Of a stretch of 64,000 bases of DNA, positions 25,207 through 35,016 are shown in pieces. The notes under the pieces are model-generated. The model was not told the DNA's origin and ran no database searches. It was given only the letters and a program-made list of their open reading frames with translations. Every line of letters starts with the position of its first letter. Position 1 is the first letter of the stretch. The stretch is from Rotaria sordida (Eukaryota > Rotifera > Eurotatoria > Philodinida > Philodinidae). The DNA lies in contig CAJNOL010000488.1 of the NCBI GenBank assembly GCA_905250125.1, positions 62,001 to 126,000 on the forward strand, in the 5' to 3' direction. A program made the translations under genes and the position numbers.

Positions 25207-25593
25207 ATAAATAGTATCATTTATTGTCCGATCACTACGCAATGACTATTTTTTGTTCTATGGGTGCATAGAAATAATGAAAGAAAACAAAAATATGTGC
25301 CTTGTATTTTGTTTTTACTAACGTAATATGCATGTGTTTTGTTTCTTCAAGGTTAAGTGTTAAAATAAATGTCGGAATAAATTTATGTCAACAAGACTAT
25401 TTTTCTCGAAAACCAAAATTTGGCAAGTCATATAAAAATTGTTGAAAGGAGACAAAACAAATATTTAAAATTAATAGAGACAAGTTTTCTAGGATCATAT
25501 TTACAAATATTAGTTTCCATTGATCATCGACCACCAAGGTTTTTATCAATGGATTTCTTAATTAGTATTGTCTTGCTCTATTGTTAATACTAG

Positions 25594-26385
25594 TTGTGTA
25601 CTCAAAAAGTGAGTACACTCTAGAATCGGTCAGTGTGTCCGGCCGTCCGGCCGGCCGTCCGGCCGTTAACACGATAACTTTCGAAAGGAGAGTCCGATCG
25701 CGATGAAATTTTCTGCACAGTTCAGTCTTAACAATATCTCAGTCGAGTTCGAAGATGAGAAGGATTGGCCGAGCCCTTCCTGAGTTATTGCAAAAATACT
25801 CATTTTTCCCTGCACCTTCCCTATGGAAAGATCGACCCATCCCCACTTTCGTAAAAGACTTTTCCTATCATAGTCAACTAAAACCCCAACTATTATATAC
25901 CATTCGATAGAGAATTTCACGAGCTACAAAATGGTATATAAAACATAAGGAAACAAGAAAGCCAACTCAGCTATTGCAAAGATAATTAATCGGAATTCGG
26001 TTCTGTTTTTGTCACGCTCTAATTGATCCACAAATAGAGCTCTATCTTTCGATCACAGAGATGATAGTTCGAGGTTTTCTGGGGTGGAGAACTCGAATCT
26101 GTGCTCTATTCGCCTCGAAATCCCATTGGTTGAACAGTAACCAATAGAAATCAAGTTATAGGAAAAACGACTTTCTTAGGGTAAACCAAGGTGAAGAGTT
26201 CAAATCTGAGCTGTATTCATCCCCAAATCCTATTGGTTGAGCAGTAGCCAATAGAAATCAAGTGTTTATAGATAAGGTTTGCCAGAATAATTTTTATATC
26301 CCCATATTCTAGAACGACTCATCTGTCTCATTCACTTTTTGAAGTACACATAACTCTCGGATTTAAATCCGAAGTTTCCGCATTT
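25594..26385. mobile_element. about 0.8-kb non-autonomous element, bounded by an empty paralogous site
   Basis: The equivalent point in unit B (34500-34512) reads straight across (ATACTAGGTTTATATAACAC), while unit A has about 790 extra bases. The insert carries inverted ends, GTGTACTCAAAAAGTGAGTA at 25596 and the reverse complement of CACTTTTTGAAGTACACA at 26333-26350. About 35 further bases on the right include the palindrome CGGATTTAAATCCG. A GC-rich block of repeated CCGGCCGT words lies at 25637-25668. No transposase is encoded and the family is unknown. Confidence 0.7.
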
Positions 26386-26899
26386 ATTTTATATAACACA
26401 GCACAATAACAATAATAATAATAATAATAGAAGATTTTTATTATTCTACCTAGTAAAATGTTTATCGAAAAGGAACAAAAGATAAAAGAAATCGTTTAAT
26501 CTGATTTCAAAGTAATAGTTTGATCATTTTTATAATAGTGAATACATATTTTCATAGATATCAAAGATCCTTACAACACTTAATTAAATTTATTCATAGT
26601 AAAAATGAACCATATTTCTAAAGGAAGAATGTGTAATCTGAATAGATTAATATGATGCAATCGTCTTGCATATGTAATTGCATCATAGTGGGGATAGGCC
26701 CATGTATTGCGAAAAACTGCAATACATGTTCTCAATGTTTGATCATTGTTTTTTTCTTCGAAATTAGTTTTTTGCAAGGTTATTCTACCGAGTTTCGATA
26801 TTAGTTAAATGATTAAATATTGATTTCATATAGATTGTGCAAGATTTTAGTGTATATAAGTGTTTTCTTTTCTCTCTACTGTACAGAAAGAAAAAAATA

Positions 26900-29800
26900 A
26901 TGACATCGTCATATTTAGTTACTATTCCAAAAGCTGATCTTAAGTTGAAAACAGTAAAAGGTAAATTTGTTGCTTTTGTTTTTTGAAAATAATAATTTAT
27001 TCTTAATTTGTTTTTCGAAATGAGTAAGTATTTTGATAAATTTCAAGAATAAAATTTCTTTGTTTATAAGGATATTTCATGTTGTTTTGTATTAATAATA
27101 TTTTTTGTTTAGATTTTATTACTGGTATATTTATTGATAATTCTGGTTCAACATCATCTCAATTGGTTTCAATAGGAAAAAATGTTTTACAAGCTGAATT
27201 AAGTATTTGTCAAGTTACTCAATTTGATCATATTGTTCTTTGGAATACAACAGCTAAATTATATACAAATATTGAAACAGCACATCCAGAGGGTGGTACA
27301 AATCCAACGACAATATTTCAAAATGAATCAACGAAAAATGCATTTAATAAATCTGATGTTATTGTTTTTGTTACCGATGGAGAAATTGATAATAATAGTG
27401 TCACACAGGTAACAAAGAGAAAAAAAAATTGAGAATTTGAATTTTCTATATCACATTGAGACATTTGAGTATTGAAGACAATTATTTTTGTGTCTTCAAT
27501 TACATTAAAATAGCTTATTCTCAATTTCTTTTCCTACGCGCAGATTTCATATTTCGTTGGTATGTACTGTTAATCATATAGATTATATTTTGAATTTCTA
27601 TCTACCAAAACTATAGAGATGAACCATGTTAGAGGTTTTTTAAAGCTTCAATAATTGCTAATGTTTTTTCTTGATTCTCTTCTAATCTTATTTAAAAAAA
27701 TCTTAATCATTTCACAGAAATCTGAAAAATAGATATCGAGATCTATATTCTTTTTCGTTGACCTGCTAACATACAGGATGTCTTGGAAATCACCTACAGA
27801 AAAACAATTTGTATATCTCCATTGTATTTTGGCCACATAAGAGTGAGTGCTCGGACGATTCATTGCGGGTATACTGATAAAGATCTTTTGTGGGTCCTCA
27901 CCTACATCCTACTCTTATTGAAAAAGTTTTCGGTATTTTGATTTGATTTTATGATAGGAACAGAGACAAGATCTGAAATATTCACAAAAACAAATTCTTG
28001 TTAAAGCCTATCTCTAGGCAAAGTTTCAAACTGAAATTCGAAAATCAGTTTTTCTAGTACTATTGAGAGGATTACAGCATTCGTTTAAAAAGTGCAGTCT
28101 CTCCGTAGTAATAATCTAAGGGTACGAACTCTTTTCAGGATGTAATTTTTAAATACAAAAGATTTAAATTTAATATCAAATTTAACTGAAAATGACTGGA
28201 AAACATTAATACAATATGGAAAAATAGGTAATAAATTACATGAATTACGAATATTTGTTTCTCATATGAAAAATCAATCAATAGAAATTGATAAAGAAAA
28301 ATTAAAATTAAATTTTAATTTTAAATATTTAAAACAACGTGATGAAATTATTTCAAATATTGTTAAATTAAAATTAAATGAAATTAATAATTCAATTGAA
28401 TTAAATCAATATCGTCAACAACTTCATCATATATCAGATCAAGCTAAAATTGAAGAAATTGAATATCTTAAATATATTAATTTAAATCTTCATCAAAATC
28501 GTCAATATTGGAATAATATACAAAATTTAATTCATGAACAAGAAATTGGTTCTTATTCAATTAATGATTTTACATTTTCTTCAAATCGTGCTAATCGAGC
28601 AAAATTATTAACAATAAATGATGATGAATATTCTGATATAATTAATATTTTAGATCATACAAATGTTCCATTATTTCAATGTGCTATTTGTATGGAACAA
28701 GGACCATTTGTACTTTGGTTAAAAATACCAAATAATCTTAATGATACAACAAATGATTTTATTATTAATTTTCCATTAGAAGGAAATGAAAATTTAATTA
28801 ATTGTATTGTTTCAAATCCAGTTTGTGGTTTTTGTGCTAAATCTTATATAAATGCAACAATAAACAATTCAAATCAATTAATAACTCTTTATCGAGAATC
28901 ATGTGCTGGTTTTATTCCATTAAATTGGTCAATAGAATCAAATCGAAAATTTGCAAATAATATACTTTATCAAATTTTAACAGGAAATAAAATTCTTCAT
29001 CATATTCAAATGTTACTTTTATCTATAATTGATGATTATAAATCAAATTGGTTTAATCAAGAAATAAAAGATTATTTTATTAAACAAATTATTGAAAATA
29101 TTTATACAACTGATTCATTTTCTGAAGAAGGTATTCGAATGATATTTATTAATGCATTAAAAGAAATTATAAAACAAGAAGATAAATTATTACGACAACC
29201 AATTAATGCTTTTTGTAGAATTTTAAATTTTAATTATATTTTTCATCAACTTGATAAAGAAATAATTCAAATACTTTTAAGAAAACGTTTTACACTTATG
29301 TGTATAGAAAATCAATGTTCAAAAACAAAATTTGGTCCTGAACATTTAAGTATTGTTAAACAACAATTATATGATATTCTTTTTGATACATTATGTGGAA
29401 TTCCTCGTCAAAATTCATTGAAACAAATCGATATTAATAACGAAAAATTAAAAGAATTTCTAGGCGAATCTTACGATACTGCTATGCATTCTATTGATCA
29501 AATTGCTAGAAATATAGGTGCTGATCGTTCAACAATACTTCCTAAAGAAATTGTATCATTTAGTTTATATCTTTTAACAACTGTATCTATACATGATCGA
29601 CCTATGAAATTATATACTGATTTTGCTTTAAAACATCGACCATTTCGTGACAATATGCAAATTGAATGGTCAGAATTTGAAAAGAAGGTAAATGAAGATG
29701 TATTTGGTCATTATCATTCTATGTCTGTATCCGTTATACCTGACTATGCAATTAATCTTGGACAATTTTCTTGTCCAAGTAAATTATTTTTTAATACTGA

Positions 29801-30482
29801 ACCATTATGGAGACAAGATATTGAAAATAAACGTATTAATGTAACGAAGTTGATGAATGAAATCAAGATAAATCTTGATAATAAACTTAAAGATTATTAC
29901 GGTAATGCGATACCAAATACATCAAGTGCACATTGTCTTTTACATAGAATTGTTGCTGATGTACTTGAAAATAAATATCCTTATGACGAATTAATGAATG
30001 AACAAATGATTATAGATTGTATAATTCATATTGGTCGAACTGCAGGAAGAAAAGGAAATATTTATGCTGATTATGTTTTTCCATATATTGTTTTAACAAT
30101 TGAACATTATTTAAAATTTCGTAAAACAACAAAAAATATGACTAAACCCAATGATGATGCGTTATCACGTTCATATCAATATAAAATTATAGCCGAATTA
30201 GTTGCTAGTGGAATGGAATTTAATGAAAATACAAATGAAGTTTTATTTGAACCATCAAAATTAAAAATTCCACATATGATTAAATTAGATGATAGTAAAA
30301 TTGATTTTAATGATTTAAAAAAACATATTCAAGAACTTTATATTGCTTCGAGAAAAAGTTCAAATAATAATACGAGTCAAACAAGTTTGAATATTGAAAT
30401 AAAAGATTTTATTGAGTTTGGCTACAAAATGGATGTTGATGATCTTTTACCAATATGGGCACAGTATGTATTCAATTTCTAG
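26900..30482 (+). CDS. vWA-domain protein with Cys4 site; probable N-terminal part of an EndoV fusion
   Basis: Exon 1 is 26900-26960 (MTSSYLVTIPKADLKLKTVK) and exon 2 is 27113-27408, joined in phase 1. Exon 2 holds a von Willebrand A fold: the MIDAS-type start FIDNSGSTSSQL and the central strand VIVFVTDGEID. A long exon, open from about 28162, encodes over 760 residues. It includes a possible zinc site (C139/C142 and C187/C190 counted from the Met at 28266, in CAICMEQG and CGFCAK) and a long helical region of no family I recognise. The junction between exon 2 and the long exon is unresolved: the best acceptor, TTTTCAG at 28138, leads to an in-frame stop, so an extra small exon or a damaged splice is possible. 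At the 3' end the frame stops at 30482, but a strong GTATGT donor at 30464 joins in phase to EndoV. Confidence 0.65.
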
Positions 30483-32592
30483 AAACATTATCACTAATCG
30501 GACAAAGTTGAAAGTATCGAGAGAACCTTCCCAAATGTGAGTCTCCGTTTTCAATCACTTTTATGCTAATTTTTAGAACTCAATAAGCCGATCATGGTGA
30601 CATCAAATACCCCTCTCTCTAGTGTATGTCTTTGTGGAGTAAGGTCGATCTCAATGTCAGAAAAATGACTGTAAGCTGTTATTTCGAAAATTTTAATTTT
30701 TATGTTAATTTAATTCTCAGCATTCAAAACTTGAACACTAGATATGTCTTAATTGGCTGTAAATATTATCCATACAATCAACATAAATAGAACTTGTAAC
30801 TACGTCTTAACTTTGAATATTTCAATGCCATTAATTTCTCAAATTGAGATCGAACTAACTCCACAAAGATAGCCTATAGCGAAGAATACATAATCCCATC
30901 ATGATCAGTTCATCGAGCTCTATAAATTGACATAAAATCTATTGAATATAGACATTCACGCTTGAAGACCTTCTCTCGTTAATGAGAAGTACGGTTGTCA
31001 GTTATTTGTCTATTTTCTCCTAATCAATAGAATTGAGAGTGAGTAAATATATCACTAATAAGTTAGGTATAATGACATATAATATTTCTTTCTATCTTCT
31101 CATAATAATTGCAAATAATTCCCATCAAACAGTAATCCTCAATTAAAAAACTTGTGAAATCTATATAGATAATAACTATTATGATCAATATTGCCCTTTG
31201 CATATGTCATTCCTTATTCTTATTATTTTGCTAATGATTGATCTTGATATTTAATTATTTCTATTAAATTATTTTATAATTTCTATATATATATATATAG
31301 TTCATTCACTCCTTGTTTCTTGAGGAACTATCATAACTCTAATGTTAGCTGTGTTGAATTCAGAAATATCTAATATGTTGTATTGTCAGATGAAAAGATA
31401 CTAAGACCCCTCAAAAAAAGTTCACTTTTCGTCAGAATGGTCGAAATTAAGATAAATGTATAAGAAGATAGCCCGACATTTGATCTTTCATAAACGATAA
31501 AAATTTTTACTCGGCATCTCATTTTGTCCAAAAATTTTTCAAAATTTCTGTCGTTTTCTGTTCGAAAAATAAGCTGTTTTCAGAAAAAACGGAAGAACTT
31601 TTTCGTTTTGTCTCCGTTTTAGCGCACAATTCAAATTTCTCTCTCGACGCTCATTCAATATATTTAATTTTTTTTTGTTTGAAAGAGCGGGTCAAGATAT
31701 AGCGCAGTGCGAAGCGCTTTTTTTATTATATATACAGGCACTTATATAACTCGGCACCCAAAATTTTATTATAGCTGATCTACTACAGTCCCAATATATC
31801 CTGAAAATTTTATGTCATTTGAATGTTCTTAGACTGAGATTAATTTTTGAGCGGTGAAGACCTTAAGATAATTATTAGAGGAAGAATTAATCTCGTTTTT
31901 GAAAATATTTTAGAGAACAAGAGAATATTGTTTCATCAATAATTACTGATACTGATCAAATCGAACAACCAATAAAATATGTAGCTGGTTTAGATATAAG
32001 TTTTGTTAAAACAAATGATAAAGCTGTTGGATCTATGGTTATTTTTGATTATGAAACATTAAATATTGTAGCTAAAATAAGTGTTAATTGTAATATGAAA
32101 ATTCCATATATACCTAGTTATTTAGCATTTCGTGAAGCTCCAGTTTTTATGAAATTAATTGATATTCAAAAAGAATGTTGTCCTCATTTAACACCACAAG
32201 TTATTTTAATGGATGGAAATGGTGTTTGGCATCCACGTCGTGCTGGTATTGCATCACATTTTGGTGTTTTAAGTGGATTTCCATGTTTTGGTGTATCGAA
32301 AAATGTTCTTTATGCTGATGGTATAACACGAGAAAAAATTGAAGAATTATTAACTGAAAAAGCATCAGGAGAAAATCAATATGTTGAAGTGATTGGTGAT
32401 AGTGGAAATGTTCTTGGTTTAGCTTATAATGTAACTGGCTTTGTAAAAAATGCCGTTTATATTAGTGTTGGACATAAAATAACATTAACAACAGCTTGTG
32501 ATATATTTAAATCAGTGACTAAATATCGTAATTGTGAACCAATACGACAAGCTGATTTACTTAGTCGAGAAATGGTTACTAAAATTTCATAA
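30429..32592 (+). CDS. ENDOV: endonuclease V, copy A
   Basis: EndoV cuts nucleic acid one base 3' of deoxyinosine or inosine; animal enzymes act mainly on inosine-containing RNA. Exon 30429-30463 (MDVDDLLPIWA) joins exon 31914-32592 through a GTATGT...TTTTAG intron, splitting a Gln codon, to give WAQEQENIV, which matches the family N-terminus. The 237-aa product carries the three metal-binding acids, Asp39 in AGLDISFV, Glu86 in AFREAPVF and Asp112 in ILMDGNGVWHPR. It also has the PYIPSYL wedge region and the C-terminal ISVGHK and EPIRQADLLSRE blocks. The first exon is in frame with the upstream vWA gene, so this may be either the C-terminal domain of a fusion or a separate gene starting at the internal Met at 30429. 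The intron (1,450 bp) holds a fold-back and a later insertion. Confidence 0.88.
30515..30990. mobile_element. fold-back element in the EndoV intron, copy A
   Basis: The left end CGAGAGAACCTTCCC is matched by the reverse complement of the right-end AAGACCTTCTCTCG. Internal blocks CTTTGTGGAGTAAGGTCGAT and ATCGAACTAACTCCACAAAG also pair. The same structure is present in the paralogous intron (38110-38555), so it was inserted before the tandem duplication. Confidence 0.6.
31406..31867. mobile_element. 462-bp insertion in the EndoV intron, absent from copy B
   Basis: Copy B reads GATATTAAGATAATTATT without a break (about 38966-38983). Copy A has 462 additional bases between TAAG at 31402-31405 and TAAG at 31864-31867, consistent with a 4-bp target duplication. 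The insert contains a GC-richer hairpin, AGCGCAGTGCGAAGCGCT, near 31699. It has no coding capacity and its termini show no clear inverted repeat. Confidence 0.55.
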
Positions 32593-32741
32593 TTAAAACT
32601 TTTGAAAAATATTTTTCTACTAATCTGGAATTTTCTTGAATAAAATTTAATTTGATTTCGATTTTACAAAATAAACTTGAGTTAATATATGAAAAATATC
32701 CATATTAGATACTTCATTTTTCTATGAAGACAATGACATAT

Positions 32742-32990
32742 CTATATCACAAAACATGCATATTTAAGTTTAAGTTGCATAAAAATGAATGAATATATAT
32801 TAGGACGTATGACTCGTTTATTATGCAATAACTTTTCTTTGCTCTTCGAATGCATGGAAATAATAGTGAAAGTAAATGAAGATGTACGCCTTGTACTTTT
32901 TTTTTTGTTGATATGAAACGGAACGCCTTTTTTTACAAGGTTAATTGTCAAAATATGTGAATAAAAATTCGTTTAAATTTACTTTCCTAA
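32742..32990 (+). pseudogene. duplicated 3' fragment of NT5DC1
   Basis: ACAAAACATGCATATTTAAG at 32750 matches NT5DC1 codons near 25082. Downstream, GCATGGAAATAATAGTGAAAG, CGCCTTGTACTTTT and ACAAGGTTAA match the NT5DC1 3' flank at about 25265-25355. Only the last coding bases and the 3' flank were copied; this marks the left edge of duplication unit B. Confidence 0.7.
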
Positions 32991-33111
32991 ATTTCGATAA
33001 AAAGTTCGGTATTAAAATACAGGTTTTCAGATTAACTATAAAATGCAATCAAACAAGAGAATTTAAAACTGTCGTATTAGCATTAGTATTAAAATCATGC
33101 CAATGCTTGTG

Positions 33112-33588
33112 CATTAACATTAACTATTAAGACTAATACTTAAGCATTATTGGCATTAGAATTAATTAATGCTTAGATGTTAACATTAATTTAGTATTAT
33201 TTTTAATTCTAATACATACACTGCATTTAAATTCTTGGCATAGTACATTTAATTTTTTCAAAGGCTACTCCTTGTAGCTTTTCAAAGACTACCTGGAAGC
33301 ACTATTTGTAACTTTTCAAGGATTGCCAGATAGTATTCTCTGTAATTTGTCAGCTGCTACATTGACATTATAACAGTATTTTATTTTTGAGAATCACTCA
33401 AATAGGTTACAGAGAGTACCAACTGGTAATCCTTGAAAAGTTAAAGATAGTATATCAAGATGGCAGTCTAGAGCTGACACAAAGTATATGTATTAGAATT
33501 AAAAATAACACTAAATTAATGCTAAAACCTAAGCATTAATTAATTCTAATACCAAATAATGCTCAAGTATTAAGCTTAATCATTAGTA
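33112..33588. mobile_element. fold-back element, about 480 bp
   Basis: The left arm TTAAGCATTATTGGCATTAG, continuing AATTAATTAATGC, is repeated in reverse complement at the right (GCATTAATTAATTCTAATAC on). The inner blocks TATTTTTAATTCTAATACAT and GTATTAGAATTAAAAATA also pair, around a less symmetric core of about 250 bp. It sits in the region where unit B departs from unit A, so it probably entered after the duplication. Confidence 0.65.
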
Positions 33589-35016
33589 ATCCAAACTATA
33601 TATTTATTTATAATTGGACTTCTCTGCTTCAAAGAATAATTAATTTTTTTGTTTTTGATTTCCTATATTTTACTGTGATCAATCTGTGCTTTAGCGTACT
33701 CTTACTTTATGAGACAAAGATAAAGAAATCTTCACCATTATTAGAAAAAGTTTGATATTTATTTACTTATTTATTTATTTGGTATCATAAAAATAAGATT
33801 TTATTTATTTTTAACCGATCAAAGGAAAGAATAAAGTTTTAAAAAATATGAAAATTTATCATTAGAAAAATACATAACAGATATAGAATTGTAGTACAGA
33901 AATGATTGCTCATAGTACGAAATTAGTGATCATGCAGCTGTACAATTTCTTGTTCATTGTATATTTTCTTGGTTTTTTTCCAGTTTTATTCTTTTCGTTG
34001 AACTTTTCCACAAACACATAAAGCCTTATTTTTATCGTATACAAAATAAAGAAATATTTCAATTTCTTCTCTAACAATGAACATTTCTCAAGCCCTATTA
34101 TTTATTTTGAATTATGCACATCTGTACTTCTTGTTATTTAATTTTTTATCTAAATAAGATAGATATAATACGACTATATTGAGTAGAACACAGGCTTATG
34201 AGTATTTCAAATAAACCACTAGAGCACACAGTAACTACATAGGATTACTCAAAATCCCCAAGTACTTATGAATTCTTATGGCATTTCCTAGTATGAGTAC
34301 CTTATGAGCACTCGCTTGATGAGTATCTTTACTAGGACACCTGGGAATTGTTGAAAGAAGACAAAACAAATATTTAGAATCAACAGAGACAAGTTTTCCG
34401 AGATCATATTTACAAATATTAGTTTGGGTTGATCATCGACCGCCAAGATTTCTATCAATGAGTTTCTTAATTAGTATTTTCTTGCTCTATTGTTAATACT
34501 AGGTTTATATAACACGGTACAATAACAATAATAATAATAATAATAATAGAAGATTTTTATTATTCTACCTAGTAAAATGTTTATCGAAAAGGAACAAAAG
34601 ATAAAAGAAATCGTTTAATCTGATTTCAAAGTAATTGTTTGATCATTTTTGTAATAGTGAATACATATTTTCATAGATATCAAAGATCCTTACAACACTC
34701 AGTTATATTTGTTAATAGTAAAAAAGAACCACGATTCTGAAGAAAGAATATGTAATCTGAATAGAATAGCATGATGCAATCGTCTTGGATATGTAATTGC
34801 ATCATAGTGGGTAGGCTCGTCTATTGCGGAAAATTGCAATATATGTTCTCAATGTTTGATCATTATTTTTTTTTTCGAAGTTAATTTTTTGCAAGATTAT
34901 TTTTTCGAGTTTCGATATTAGTTAAATGATTAAATATTGATTTCATATAGATTGTGCAAGATTTTAGTGTATATAAGTGTTTTCTTTTCTCTCTACTGTA
35001 CAGAAAGAAAAAAATA

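Larger units (their letters stand above)
25070..32740 (+). repeat. tandem duplication, unit A
   Basis: The unit starts inside the last codons of NT5DC1 and runs through the vWA gene and EndoV. Unit B (32742-39770) begins with the same NT5DC1 tail directly after the EndoV 3' flank of unit A. Matching blocks include 25437/34347 (ATTGTTGAAAG), 26900/35017 (start of the vWA gene) and 31914/39019 (EndoV exon). Order and strand are preserved, so this is a head-to-tail duplication of about 7.7 kb. Confidence 0.85.

Noticed and set aside
30464-30482. The stop at 30482 as the true end of the vWA gene
   Set aside because: Not fully rejected, but the GTATGT donor at 30464 is conserved in both units and joins in phase to EndoV, so the stop is probably intronic.
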